Shown one piece after another: positions 27,721 through 37,623 of a stretch of 64,000 nucleotides of DNA. This DNA comes from Spirosoma arboris. Its GTDB lineage: Bacteria; Bacteroidota; Bacteroidia; Cytophagales; Spirosomataceae. Position 1 is the stretch's first letter. Each line of letters begins with the position of its first letter. The notes below the pieces were generated by a model, which did not search any database, was not told the DNA's origin, and saw only the letters and a program-made list of their open reading frames with translations. The translations under genes and the position numbers were made by a program. The stretch is from NCBI RefSeq assembly GCF_009754945.1, contig NZ_WPIN01000002.1:62001-126000 (forward strand), read 5' to 3'.

Positions 27721-28725
27721 TCAGATACGCTGGATCAACTCGGCTACTTTATGCACCTCCCGGCCCATTATGTGATCGATAATGGACTGAGCGTGTTCCC
27801 GGCCATTCTCGATAAACACTTTCTCCGTATAAATTCCGGCCAGCACCGTACCACAGACGTAAAGCCCCGGCACATTGGTTTCAAACGTTTCTTTATTATA
27901 AACGGGTACCTGAGTCTGCGGATCTAATTCGATATCGCAGCGGGCCAGGAGTGCCGCATCAGGAATATAGCCAGTCAGAATAAACACAAAATCGGCGGGG
28001 AGTTGCGTTTCTTCGCCGGTTTTTAGATTATTGATCGTTAGCTGATGCGGGGCAATCTGAGTGACAAACGAATCGAAAACCGTTTTTATTTTCCCCTCCT
28101 TTACCCGATTCTTCACGTCAGGTATAAGCCAATATTTCACAGTACTGCGGAAATCTTCGCCCCGGTGCACGATCGTGATATTCACATCATGCCGGTATAA
28201 TTCCAGCGCGGCTTCCACCGCAGAATTCGATGCACCGATGATGACTACATTCGTAAACGAATACTTAAATGGCTCATCGTAATAGTGCGATACATGGGGC
28301 AAGTCTTCGCCCGGAATGTTGAGCCAGCGTGGGCGTGTGAAATAGCCCGTAGCCATAATCACCTTGCGGGCGTGATAGCGATCACCAGTAGTGGTCGTAA
28401 TCGTAAATAAATCTCCTTCCTTCTTCACATCCCAAACCTCCTGAAACAGGTTGAAATTCAGGTGATAATAGGCCGCTGCTTTCCGATAGTACTGGAGTGC
28501 TTCGTCACGACCAGCTTTCACGCCCGAAATGGGAAATGGCAAACCACCGATTTCGATGTTTTCGGCAGTCGAGAAAAAGCGCATTCTACGTGGATATTGC
28601 CTAAGCGACTCGGTCAGGCTTCCCATTTCCAGAATTAAATGGCTCAAACCAGCTTTAGTTGCTTCGATACCGGCGGCCAATCCACAAGGTCCGCCCCCAA
28701 CAATGACGACGTCAAATAGTTGCAT
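27721..28725 (-). CDS. ypdA: YpdA-family FAD/NAD(P)H reductase, putative bacillithiol disulfide reductase
   Basis: A 334-residue flavoprotein of the thioredoxin-reductase fold without a redox CxxC. Features: FAD-binding GGGPCGLAAGIEA near residues 10-22 with the family cysteine, VIMATGYFTRP near 122-132, and the NAD(P)H-binding VVIIGASNSAVEAALEL near 161-177; the end carries the FAD-contacting LYVCGTVLAG. These are the marks of YpdA (Bdr), which keeps bacillithiol reduced. Its presence suggests this organism makes bacillithiol, as other Bacteroidota appear to. Single-gene unit on the minus strand. The reason for its place beside surface-protein genes is unclear. Confidence 0.88.
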   Translation of the reverse strand: MQLFDVVIVGGGPCGLAAGIEATKAGLSHLILEMGSLTESLRQYPRRMRFFSTAENIEIGGLPFPISGVKAGRDEALQYYRKAAAYYHLNFNLFQEVWDVKKEGDLFTITTTTGDRYHARKVIMATGYFTRPRWLNIPGEDLPHVSHYYDEPFKYSFTNVVIIGASNSAVEAALELYRHDVNITIVHRGEDFRSTVKYWLIPDVKNRVKEGKIKTVFDSFVTQIAPHQLTINNLKTGEETQLPADFVFILTGYIPDAALLARCDIELDPQTQVPVYNKETFETNVPGLYVCGTVLAGIYTEKVFIENGREHAQSIIDHIMGREVHKVAELIQRI

Positions 28726-28901
28726 AATATAGGTTTTGAAAGGCCTGTCTTTTCGGATAAAACTGCCAGGAGTTGCCCAAAAACGGCTTTATATGTCCAC
28801 GAATAGACTAAATATTGTCTGTAAAGGCAACGAAGAGTTATTGGCAAAGATTCCTCTTACTCGATATAACCGGGCGAGCCTTTACCTAGTAAAAGTGTCT
28901 T

Positions 28902-28959
28902 TTAACAGATTCTTGAGTCATAAGTATCGATTATCCTCAACGACTAAAGAATCTGTTAA
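28902..28959. repeat. Inverted repeat in the divergent ypdA/protease intergenic region
   Basis: Perfect 13-bp arms TTAACAGATTCTT (28902-28914) and AAGAATCTGTTAA (28947-28959), with inner pairing TTGAG/CTCAA and ATAA/TTAT inside the loop. The 375-bp gap 28726-29100 has no gene; its right part (28960-29100) is very A/T-rich and probably holds the protease promoter. Confidence 0.7.
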
Positions 28960-29100
28960 CTAAATGATCTACGTATATATATAATTACACCATTATGATA
29001 CCATTTTTCGTATATACGCACCGTTAAGTATATTTTGAAAAAAATAAGCAAACATAAAATTTACAAATATGTTCTTTCGTAAACTAAAATAATCTCAACT

Positions 29101-30003
29101 ATGAAACGAACATTTTCCCTTACCATTCTCTCTACGTTATTAGTTACAGTAATTAGCTGCACACAAGAGTCAACAGAAAAGGCGCTGAGTTCCATGACGC
29201 CAACGGGCAAAGCCACCCGACCAGAAGAAGCATTTCCTAATCAGCGGGGCACTCTTCAAACCGGCATTCTGAATGGACAAAAAATAAGTTATTATCTGGT
29301 TGGCGATCAGGCTGTATTTGAGAGTGATATACTCTTGCTTCCCGAAAACCTGAAAGAACAGAGTGATTTGCACACCGAAGGAACCGCACGCTCAAAAGTA
29401 TCGGCTCACTGGCCCAACAAGATCGTTTATTATTCTATTGACCCATCCTTGCCCAATCAGGCACGCGTAACAGATGCGATTGCCCACTGGGAGGCTAATA
29501 CGCCTGTTCGCTTCATTCAGCGTACAACACAACGAGGCTATGTCGTTTTTAAAACAGGCTCTGGCTGCTCGTCTAACGTTGGTTATTCAGGGGGATTACA
29601 GTATGTCAATCTGGCCAGCACTTGCACCACAGGAAACACGATTCATGAAATTGGCCATACACTGGGCCTCTGGCATGAACAATCGCGTGTTGACCGAGAC
29701 ACGTATGTGACGATCAATACGGCGAATATACTCTCGGGCTATGAAACGGATTTCCAAACCTATGCTCAGCGTGGTCTGGATGGATTCGACTATCCTGGCG
29801 GACTCGACTTTGGATCGATTATGCTTTATGGCTCGTATGACTTTTCCAAAAATGGTCAACCAACCATGACAAAGAAAGATGGTTCGACGTTTGTAGGCCA
29901 ACGTAACGGCCTGTCAGCAACAGATGTCAATACCGTACTCTATATGTATGGCGAAGGGGATGGGATACTAATTTCCAGTAAATCAACTAAGGGGGATCAA
30001 TAA
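29101..30003 (+). CDS. Astacin-like (M12A) zinc metalloprotease lipoprotein
   Basis: A 300-residue lipoprotein protease. Lipobox V-I-S-C puts the lipidated cysteine at residue 20, then a linker and pro-region of about 80 residues (ending near HTEGTARSK), then the catalytic domain. The astacin signature is complete: HEIGHTLGLWHEQSR (residues 182-196, zinc ligands His182, His186, His192, catalytic Glu183) and the Met-turn SIMLYGSY near 240. Cys156 and Cys175 could form the disulfide of the fold. It probably works on the cell surface. It is convergent with the large SdrD-B protein gene. A role in trimming that surface protein is conceivable but not shown. Confidence 0.92.
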   Translation: MKRTFSLTILSTLLVTVISCTQESTEKALSSMTPTGKATRPEEAFPNQRGTLQTGILNGQKISYYLVGDQAVFESDILLLPENLKEQSDLHTEGTARSKVSAHWPNKIVYYSIDPSLPNQARVTDAIAHWEANTPVRFIQRTTQRGYVVFKTGSGCSSNVGYSGGLQYVNLASTCTTGNTIHEIGHTLGLWHEQSRVDRDTYVTINTANILSGYETDFQTYAQRGLDGFDYPGGLDFGSIMLYGSYDFSKNGQPTMTKKDGSTFVGQRNGLSATDVNTVLYMYGEGDGILISSKSTKGDQ

Positions 30004-30015
30004 ATTGCGCGACTT

Positions 30016-30077
30016 ATAATTTTTTCCAGGGCAAGTTATTATACTGAAAAACAATAGCTTACCCTGGAAAAAATTAT
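30016..30077. terminator. Bidirectional terminator between astacin-like and SdrD-B genes
   Basis: A 16-bp perfect stem (30016-30031 with 30062-30077) carrying T6/A6 runs, with further interrupted pairing inward. Serves both convergent genes. Confidence 0.85.
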
Positions 30078-30080
30078 GAA

Positions 30081-33000
30081 TCATTTAATGCGTTTGATGG
30101 TGATAGGTACGCAAATAGGCGTGTGATTCGCGCAAGGATCATCATGATCACTGGGCAACAACTCAGCAGTAGTCGATATTTTACAACCATTTACACCCGT
30201 CGCCGTAACAGTGTATTCGCCGGGAATAGTAACGACAGGTTCAATCTCTGTACTCGTAAACCCATTAGGACCAGTCCAGAGTAATGTTGCACCAGGTGCT
30301 TCGGCATATAATGTGGCACTACAAGTAGAACATTCCAGCCCAGCTCCAAAAGCGCTTAGTTCAGGTACAACAGTATCTGATGTTACAACAGCGGTCGTGG
30401 TCGTGAATGCACTGGGACAACTTGGATTGCCAATTGTGAGTATATATGCACCCTCAACCGATACGATTGGATTCTGCAGCGAACTGGTGAAGCCACCAGG
30501 TCCTGTCCAGGCATAGGTCGCTATAGGAGCTATAGATCCGTCGCCGTAAATCGCCTGCCCAGTTAGTGTAACCTCCTTCACACTACAGGTCAGTTTTCCT
30601 CCCGTAGCCGTAACCGATAAGGCTGGCGTAACCCGAATGATGACTACGCTGGATTGACGACAGGCTGGATTCTCTGGCATTGGGTAAATAATTGCATAAA
30701 CGTACTGCGATGAAGCCACAGCCGAATTATTAACCGTGTTAATTGCTGGATTATAAAGTACGACCCGATTGCTGGCATTAGGCTTCACGGTACCTAACAA
30801 AGTACCTGTGTTTCCATACATTGCCGTACCCGATTGAGGGCTACTAAAGACGACAAAGCGTACTGAATCGACACGGCTGAAGTATTTCCCAGTCGCAGCA
30901 ATCGAATCCACGGCTGTGCCTGCACATACGCCAATTGTGTCTTTTTCGGATACTAATTCAGGGCAGGAATAGATGGATAAGTCATTAGTAAAATCATTCT
31001 GACCGGGCTCAAGTGATGTTACGGCAATTACGGCTGAACCACCAACTAACTGGGCATTGGAGTCACGCAGGTCGGGGGTTGTAAAATCAGAGCGGTTAGC
31101 GGGCGAGAGTGTATAATACCGTTGTAGACCAGAAGCCGCCTTTCGGGCACCACGAGCGGCCACTCGACCACCAGATGCGCTTAGAGGTACGGCTCCGCTC
31201 AAGGTTATATCTAACTTCGGTAACTGCGTTGTATCCATTCGAATCTCATACTTGTGGTTATACAGGAGCCCAGCCGGCACGGTCGTGTTATTGAAATAAA
31301 ACTGTCCACCGTCGTGTGTTGTCTGCGTACCAATCTGGACACCTCCATTTTCCATATCATGAAGTGTGAGTACAATACCATCGATACCCGGTTCGTACGC
31401 ATCCTGAATACCATCCCGGTTATCGTCGAACCAAACGCGGTTACCGATTTGAACAGGTGCGGGATCGCAAAGAGCCTTCGTATCACCTAAGCCAGCAGCT
31501 TTCCCAAACGACCCTACCTGCTGCGTATAAATTACATAGTTGCGATTTTCCTGCCCATTTTTATTGCTGAAGACTTTCATCCCTGCCGATTGGAAGACAT
31601 TGGTAATTGGGTCAAAAGCAGATGTAATAATCTCGTTATAGCCAGGAATAGCAACTAAGGCCCCGTTAGTTATCTCAAAGTGAGCGATATGATCAATAAA
31701 GAACCATTCGTCTTTACCATAGAATTCCCCGCCACCAGGTCCTTCGTTATTACCAACGCCACTTCCGGTTCGGTCTCCAGCTTGGCCGTTACTTTCCAGA
31801 ACAAACGTTCCGTTGTTGTTATACGCCCGCAATAAATCTCCACCGGTAAATCCATTGTATAACCCATTGCCCTGAGGATCATGATTGGCTAAGCCTGAAA
31901 GGTGACCAAATCGATCCAGAAACCCAATCATCATCGATCCATCGTCATCAAAAGCAAAATCGCTTAAAATTGGCTGAGGAAACATAACAAATGTAGGATT
32001 AACGCCTAGCCCGCATGTTTCTGGCCAGGCTTCAGTCCAGGGCAACCAGTGATCGTATTTCAGACAACTCTTATCCGGGTTAAGCGGATCGAACGTGCCA
32101 TCGGCTGGGCCACGTCGAAAATCAAGAGGAAACGATAAAATCTCTTCAAAATTTGGTGTTGGCTCTGTTGGATCAAAGCGGTAGACGGTTGCTTTTAGAT
32201 CGCTCTGCTGCTGCGAAGTTTCGGCCGAGCAGATTACACCGACATAAATCTTCCCATGATGTACTTTAACTGCCCAGGGCCTAAAATCGCCATTTGAACA
32301 ACCCGGATCAGGAATTTCCCACGATTTGACGTCGGCAGCTGTTGGGGTACGAGCGGGGGCATCAACGAAAATTCCGTATAATTTCCGGTCTTTAAGATTA
32401 ACAAAATATAACGTCTTATCATCCTCGGATATATCCATACCACCGATGCTAATACGACCCATAGCTACCATTGGCCCAGGATCGACACTAGCCTGAGTTT
32501 TGTCTCCAAATAAACCACTATGTGGATCGTCGCCGGTGTCAATACCGAGTGTTCTTAAATCTATAAAATTAGTAGTCGTACCAGTCGTTATATCGGTAAT
32601 ATAAAGCCCCCCAGTGCCAAGAGGTCCGAAACTCATATGGCGCTTCACAACAGCTCCACTAAAGAGTTTTTTTGTCCGTCGCTGGTAAGCTAATGACCAA
32701 ACAGATCCTATCTGTTGGGCAGTAGCCAATTGGTTGGGCAAAAAATCACTCGCACTTGCCACGCCAGATGCAATGTAAGAGAAGCTGATCAAAGCAGTCG
32801 CAGCGGCAGCCTGTTTATCGACTGGCACAGGATTACCGTCTTTATCTGTTGTTATTTGTGTATTCCCATTAACATAATTGGGTGTAGCTATATTAACTCC
32901 TGATGGTTGGCAATAGTCTGCCGGATAGTTTATACCCAGATTTGCATTGTCGATAGGTGCCTTCACAAACTGTACACTTGTTCCACTACCCGCTCCATAG

Positions 33001-33332
33001 GGCCCATTATAATCCCCTCTTGGGAAGCCATCAAATTCGATACGTATTGTTTTACCAGCTGGCGCGTCGGTACTGCTAAATGCATATGTACCGTCAGCGG
33101 CCGTTGTTGTTGAAATCGGTGTTTTGCTCAGATCGACAAAAGCCCGAACTGTTACGCCTGCCACACCCACTTCAATAGGGAGCGTATCGGAGCGAATACC
33201 ATTTAGGTCAAAGTCGCGAAAAACTACCCCTTTTACCTGTGCATTAGCGGTTGTTATACAGGCTAAAATCACCAAAAATGTTGCCAGCCATTTCCTAAAG
33301 AGATCAGTTACGGATAAGTAAACTTGCTTCAT
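30081..33332 (-). CDS. Large secreted SdrD-B/Ig-like surface protein
   Basis: A 1083-residue exported protein. The start at 33332 gives a signal peptide ending TTANAQ near residue 32; an ATG 48 bp earlier adds only a non-signal extension. An SdrD-B (Cna-B-like) domain follows (GVVFRDFDLNGIRSDTLPIEVGVAGV, given as its range about 36-110). A large central region of about 550 residues looks like a beta-propeller-type body (repeated DITEG, DDPHSGLFG, WEIPDPG). Next is a second SdrD-B domain (IGNRVWFDDNRDGIQDAYEPGIDG) and two Ig/PKD-like repeats ending with YTWTGPGGF- and LLWTGPNGF-type words. The last residues contain paired cysteines and end CVPITIKRIK, a candidate sorting or anchoring tail. No enzyme motif. 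Probably an adhesin or matrix protein. Confidence 0.82.
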   Translation of the reverse strand: MKQVYLSVTDLFRKWLATFLVILACITTANAQVKGVVFRDFDLNGIRSDTLPIEVGVAGVTVRAFVDLSKTPISTTTAADGTYAFSSTDAPAGKTIRIEFDGFPRGDYNGPYGAGSGTSVQFVKAPIDNANLGINYPADYCQPSGVNIATPNYVNGNTQITTDKDGNPVPVDKQAAAATALISFSYIASGVASASDFLPNQLATAQQIGSVWSLAYQRRTKKLFSGAVVKRHMSFGPLGTGGLYITDITTGTTTNFIDLRTLGIDTGDDPHSGLFGDKTQASVDPGPMVAMGRISIGGMDISEDDKTLYFVNLKDRKLYGIFVDAPARTPTAADVKSWEIPDPGCSNGDFRPWAVKVHHGKIYVGVICSAETSQQQSDLKATVYRFDPTEPTPNFEEILSFPLDFRRGPADGTFDPLNPDKSCLKYDHWLPWTEAWPETCGLGVNPTFVMFPQPILSDFAFDDDGSMMIGFLDRFGHLSGLANHDPQGNGLYNGFTGGDLLRAYNNNGTFVLESNGQAGDRTGSGVGNNEGPGGGEFYGKDEWFFIDHIAHFEITNGALVAIPGYNEIITSAFDPITNVFQSAGMKVFSNKNGQENRNYVIYTQQVGSFGKAAGLGDTKALCDPAPVQIGNRVWFDDNRDGIQDAYEPGIDGIVLTLHDMENGGVQIGTQTTHDGGQFYFNNTTVPAGLLYNHKYEIRMDTTQLPKLDITLSGAVPLSASGGRVAARGARKAASGLQRYYTLSPANRSDFTTPDLRDSNAQLVGGSAVIAVTSLEPGQNDFTNDLSIYSCPELVSEKDTIGVCAGTAVDSIAATGKYFSRVDSVRFVVFSSPQSGTAMYGNTGTLLGTVKPNASNRVVLYNPAINTVNNSAVASSQYVYAIIYPMPENPACRQSSVVIIRVTPALSVTATGGKLTCSVKEVTLTGQAIYGDGSIAPIATYAWTGPGGFTSSLQNPIVSVEGAYILTIGNPSCPSAFTTTTAVVTSDTVVPELSAFGAGLECSTCSATLYAEAPGATLLWTGPNGFTSTEIEPVVTIPGEYTVTATGVNGCKISTTAELLPSDHDDPCANHTPICVPITIKRIK

Positions 33333-33544
33333 AAATTGAGAATTTTTCGTTGGAAAAAGAAATGTATCGACCGCTATCAAATCAATAAACTGTTGTTAAT
33401 TATTCAGTTACATAAAAAACTACTAACTTTTTTACTATTTATACTGGTTTATAAATTCAAACAGCCAAGCATCCATTAGACAAAAGCCTTGCCAGATGGC
33501 TGGAGGTTTTATGTGTATATTTACTGTCCATACCTGCCAGATTT

Positions 33545-36070
33545 GTGGAAAACCAGTTAAATACATTGTTTTCGTCATTTGAGAGTGAAGAAATAACTTT
33601 CTTCGCCGATTTAATTTTGCCCATTCCAGTACCAAAATTGTTTACCTATCGGGTTCCAAGAGGAATGGCCGATATGCTCAAAATTGGTGCCAGAGTTATT
33701 GTCCCATTTGGCAAGAAGAACAGTCGGGTGCTCACAGCGGTAGTAGCCAAGCTCCATAATTCACCACCTACAGCCTATCAGGCGCGTTATATCAGCGAAG
33801 TGCTGGATGAATATCCGTTAGTTACGGGCTATCAACTGGAGTTATTCAGGTGGATGGCTGAGTATTATATGTGCTGTATTGGCGACGTTATGAACGTGGC
33901 TTTGCCTTCGGGACTGAAGATTTCGAGCCAGTCAAAAGTGCAGGTCAATCCTGATTTTGACTACCCCGAACTGCTGACCGAATTTGAAGGAGTCCTGCTG
34001 ACCGAGCTCAAGAAACACCCGGCTCTCTCCTACGAAGAACTGGGTCGGCTGGCAGGTGAAGGCACCAATGTTCCTGCGCTTATTAAGTCACTGGTAGGCA
34101 AAAAAGCGGTCATCGTATTTGAAGAAGTTCGGGAGAAATACATCCCCAAAATGATTCGTAAGGTTCGGCTTCATCCCAACTACGAAGAGAAAGAGCAGCT
34201 TCTGGTTTTGCTTCAACGACTCGAAAAACTGCCCAAACAGCAGGAGGTGGTCATGCGTTATCTGAGCTATGTGCCCATGCAGCGAAACCCCGATCTGAAT
34301 CAGAAGGGATTGGATAAGGCGATTCTTAATCAGGATGACGAGCTTTCTCAATCTTCGCTGACAACGCTCATAAAAAACCAGGTATTCGAGACGTTTGAGG
34401 TTATCCAACCCCGCTTCTCGGACAATGCAGCCCCACAGGTAGAAATCAAACTAACCGATGCGCAACGAGCGGCTTCGACGCAAATCATGACGCAGTTTGA
34501 GAGCCAGAACATCGTATTGCTGCATGGCATTACGGGTAGCGGTAAGACAGAGGTCTACATCGAACTTATTCAGCAGGCCCTTGATAGTGGCTCACAGGTA
34601 CTTTATCTACTACCCGAAATTGCATTAACCACTCAGATTGTCGTACGTCTGCAACGGGTTTTTGGCGATAACATGGGGATTTACCACTCCAAATTTTCAG
34701 ATAACGAGCGGGTAGAAGTCTGGAAAGGCGTTGTTTCGGGCCAGTATCAGTTTGTTGTAGGCGTGCGCTCAGCGGTATTTCTGCCGTTCGACAATCTGGG
34801 TTTGATTATAGTAGACGAAGAACACGAAACCAGCTATAAGCAGCATGATCCTGCTCCCCGCTACCATGCCCGCGACGTAGCCATCATGCTGGCTCACTGG
34901 CAACAGGCCAAAGTGCTGCTAGGATCGGCAACTCCCTCACTCGAAACCTATTTTCAGGCTAAACAGGGCCGTTATGGTTTAGTCGAACTATTCCAGCGAT
35001 TCGGCGATGCTACGTTGCCCAACATTCTTCTGGTGAATCTCCAGCAGGAGAAACGACAGAAAACGATGAAAAATGAATTTTCATCGGCGCTGCATGCTGC
35101 GCTCGAAGCCAACATTGAGCGTAAGGAGCAAAGTATTCTGTTCCAGAACCGGAGGGGTTATTCGCCCTATATGCAGTGCGAAGACTGCGACTGGACGGCC
35201 GAATGTCCCAACTGCGCTGTAAGCCTTACCTATCATCAGCGTGATGCTGAATTGCGCTGCCATTATTGCGGCCATAAAGATCAGGTACCCCGCACCTGCC
35301 CAACCTGCGGTTCTACAAAAGTTCGCACCATCGGCTTCGGGACAGAGAAGCTAGAAGACCAACTACAGATTTTCTTTCCGGAATCGAAAGTATTGCGAAT
35401 GGATTTAGACACGACCCGCGCCAAAAACGCCTATCAGCAAATCATCCAGGAATTTGAGACTGGGCAGGTCGATATTCTGGTTGGTACACAGATGATTACG
35501 AAAGGGCTAGACTTTGATAACGTTAGTCTGGTTGGCATTTTCGACGCGGATCGGCTCATCCACTTTCCTGATTTCCGAGCTACGGAGCGCGCTTTTCAAA
35601 TGATTACGCAGGTGAGCGGGCGAGCTGGTCGGCGAGCCGGACGACAGGGAACCGTGTTAATCCAGACTCAAAACCCGCAACAGCCGATTCTGCAAAAAGT
35701 AATTCAGAACGACTACAAGGGTTTGTACGAAGAAGAGATTCAGGAGCGGCAGGATTTCAACTACCCGCCCTTCTGCCGACTCATAAAACTCACCGTTCGA
35801 CATACCGATAAAATCACCAGCCACCGAGCTGCCGAACGTCTTGCTGCTGAACTGACCGATGCCTTGGGTAGCAGCCGAATTCTGGGACCGGAAGAACCAT
35901 TGGTTGAGCGAATTCGAAATCAGTTCCTATTTGATATTCTCATCAAAATCGAACGCGACAAAGTGAACATCAAGGCAGTGAAAGCCTATATTCAGGATCG
36001 CATCAACGACATTCTAACCGATAAGGGATTACGCCAGGTAAGCATCGTAGCCGATGTGGATTGTTTATAA
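33545..36070 (+). CDS. priA: Primosomal protein N' (PriA helicase)
   Basis: An 841-residue replication-restart helicase that reloads DnaB at stalled forks. Visible parts: N-terminal 3'-DNA-binding domain (FADLILPIPVPKLFTYRVP, residues about 20-38), Walker A GITGSGKTE and DEEH box (VDEEHETSYK), a zinc-binding insert with eight cysteines (CEDCDWTAECPNC ... CHYCGHKDQVPRTCPTC), and helicase motifs V-VI (GTQMITKGLDFDNV, QVSGRAGR). The start is a GTG with no ATG nearby upstream; it gives the expected N-terminus. A -7-like word CAGATTTG overlaps the GTG, so an earlier promoter (TATATTTA at 33516) is more likely. Ends 106 bp before pyk. Confidence 0.95.
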   Translation: MENQLNTLFSSFESEEITFFADLILPIPVPKLFTYRVPRGMADMLKIGARVIVPFGKKNSRVLTAVVAKLHNSPPTAYQARYISEVLDEYPLVTGYQLELFRWMAEYYMCCIGDVMNVALPSGLKISSQSKVQVNPDFDYPELLTEFEGVLLTELKKHPALSYEELGRLAGEGTNVPALIKSLVGKKAVIVFEEVREKYIPKMIRKVRLHPNYEEKEQLLVLLQRLEKLPKQQEVVMRYLSYVPMQRNPDLNQKGLDKAILNQDDELSQSSLTTLIKNQVFETFEVIQPRFSDNAAPQVEIKLTDAQRAASTQIMTQFESQNIVLLHGITGSGKTEVYIELIQQALDSGSQVLYLLPEIALTTQIVVRLQRVFGDNMGIYHSKFSDNERVEVWKGVVSGQYQFVVGVRSAVFLPFDNLGLIIVDEEHETSYKQHDPAPRYHARDVAIMLAHWQQAKVLLGSATPSLETYFQAKQGRYGLVELFQRFGDATLPNILLVNLQQEKRQKTMKNEFSSALHAALEANIERKEQSILFQNRRGYSPYMQCEDCDWTAECPNCAVSLTYHQRDAELRCHYCGHKDQVPRTCPTCGSTKVRTIGFGTEKLEDQLQIFFPESKVLRMDLDTTRAKNAYQQIIQEFETGQVDILVGTQMITKGLDFDNVSLVGIFDADRLIHFPDFRATERAFQMITQVSGRAGRRAGRQGTVLIQTQNPQQPILQKVIQNDYKGLYEEEIQERQDFNYPPFCRLIKLTVRHTDKITSHRAAERLAAELTDALGSSRILGPEEPLVERIRNQFLFDILIKIERDKVNIKAVKAYIQDRINDILTDKGLRQVSIVADVDCL

Positions 36071-36128
36071 ACAATGCAGCATTCCCGTAAAATTTCCATT
36101 AATACGACTATTTATAAGCCCATCCGGT

Positions 36129-36136
36129 TATTTTTG
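36129..36136 (+). promoter_or_regulatory. -7 box TATTTTTG for pyk
   Basis: Exact TAnnTTTG match 41 bp before the pyk ATG. It lies inside the longer open frame that starts at 36054, which argues against that upstream start. Confidence 0.6.
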
Positions 36137-36176
36137 CACCGGCTTCTGGCCAATTTTGCCCAATTTTTCCCGTACC

Positions 36177-37613
36177 ATGTCAAAGAAAACCAAGATCGTG
36201 GCCACTATTGGCCCGGCTTCCGAAACGAAAGAACAATTGTTGGCATTAGCCAAAGCTGGAGTTAATGTGTTCCGGCTAAATTTCTCGCACGGTACTCACG
36301 AAGACCACCTTATGCGGTTGAGCCGCATCCGCGAGCTGAATGCAGAATATAACCTAAACCTCTGTGTTCTACAGGATTTACAAGGTCCAAAAATTCGCAT
36401 CGGTAATGTCGAAAGTAAGGATGGGGTTATGATTGTACCTGGCCAGGAGCTCGTCTTTACTAACGACGACATCATTGGCACTGCCGAACGCGTGAGTACG
36501 CCATACAAAGACATGTATCGGGACGTGCATCCGGGCGAACGCATTCTGATGGACGATGGAAAACTGGAAGTTAAGGTTCTCCGAACAGAAGGTACAGACG
36601 TTGTTACGGAAGTGGTATATGGTGGTTCGATGAAGTCGAAGAAAGGTGTAAATCTGCCGAACACGAAGGTGTCAATGCCCGCCGTAACCGAAAAAGACTG
36701 GGCTGATCTCGAATTTGGTCTCGAACACGATGCGGAATGGATTGCGCTGTCGTTCGTACGGGAAGCATCCGAAATCATCGAAATTAAAGAGTACATCAAA
36801 TCGAAGGGTAAGAAGAGCCGCGTCATTGCGAAGATTGAAAAGCCTGAAGCGATTCAAAACATCGACGAAATCATTGCGGCTACCGACGGTCTGATGGTGG
36901 CTCGGGGTGACCTCGGCGTTGAATTACCGGCCGAAGAGGTACCGATGATTCAGAAAATGCTGGTTGAGAAGTGTAATAAAGCAGGCAAGCCAGTTATTGT
37001 GGCCACGCAAATGCTCGAAAGCATGATCGATGCCCCTCGCCCAACCCGCGCCGAAATCAACGACATCGCCAACTCAGTAATGGATGGTGCCGATGCAGTT
37101 ATGCTCAGCGCTGAAACGGCCTCGGGCAAATACCCGATTCTGGCGGTTGAAAGCATGGCGAACACCATCAAGCAGGTTGAAATGTCGACCGACAAAATCT
37201 ATTATCGTTACCACGCGTATGTGAATGAGCACCCAACCGAAAACGTGCTCAACGATAACGTCGTTATGAGTGCCTGCCGGTTAGCCCGCGACACACATGC
37301 CAAGGCGATTATTGGCATTACGAACTCAGGGTATACGGCTGTTCGGATTTCGCACCATCGCCCGAAAGCTGATCTGTACGTTTTCTCTAACGATGCGCAA
37401 CTGCGGAATACGCTCGGTTTGTATTGGGGCGTACAAGTGCTACCTTATGAACCCGATTTAAGCCTAACCGTTGATCAGACCGTTGAGGGAATTAAACAAA
37501 CTCTGGTAGGGCAAGGCAAATTGGTATCGGGCGATATTTTCGTCAATACACTCAGCATGCCATTAACCCAGTCTCGTAAGACGAACACGGTGAAATTGAG
37601 CACGGTCGATTAA
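36177..37613 (+). CDS. pyk: Pyruvate kinase
   Basis: A 478-residue pyruvate kinase (PEP + ADP to pyruvate + ATP), last step of glycolysis. Starts MSKKTKIVATIGPAS, matching the family N-terminus; the frame is open to 36054 but those 41 extra residues overlap the end of priA and its promoter. Substrate and metal motifs: FRLNFSHGTHEDH near residue 32, KIEKPEAIQNIDEI and MVARGDLGVELPAEEVP near 240-265, ATQMLESMI and ADAVMLSAETA. The C-domain ends with the regulatory region around TNSGYTAVRISHHRP. Followed by a 40-bp hairpin that closes the transcript. Confidence 0.97.
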   Translation: MSKKTKIVATIGPASETKEQLLALAKAGVNVFRLNFSHGTHEDHLMRLSRIRELNAEYNLNLCVLQDLQGPKIRIGNVESKDGVMIVPGQELVFTNDDIIGTAERVSTPYKDMYRDVHPGERILMDDGKLEVKVLRTEGTDVVTEVVYGGSMKSKKGVNLPNTKVSMPAVTEKDWADLEFGLEHDAEWIALSFVREASEIIEIKEYIKSKGKKSRVIAKIEKPEAIQNIDEIIAATDGLMVARGDLGVELPAEEVPMIQKMLVEKCNKAGKPVIVATQMLESMIDAPRPTRAEINDIANSVMDGADAVMLSAETASGKYPILAVESMANTIKQVEMSTDKIYYRYHAYVNEHPTENVLNDNVVMSACRLARDTHAKAIIGITNSGYTAVRISHHRPKADLYVFSNDAQLRNTLGLYWGVQVLPYEPDLSLTVDQTVEGIKQTLVGQGKLVSGDIFVNTLSMPLTQSRKTNTVKLSTVD

Positions 37614-37623
37614 AATAATTGTA

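Noticed and set aside
36296..36826. 176-residue open frame on the minus strand inside pyk
   Set aside because: Antisense to highly conserved pyruvate kinase motifs; Ser/Arg/Pro-rich as expected of a shadow frame.
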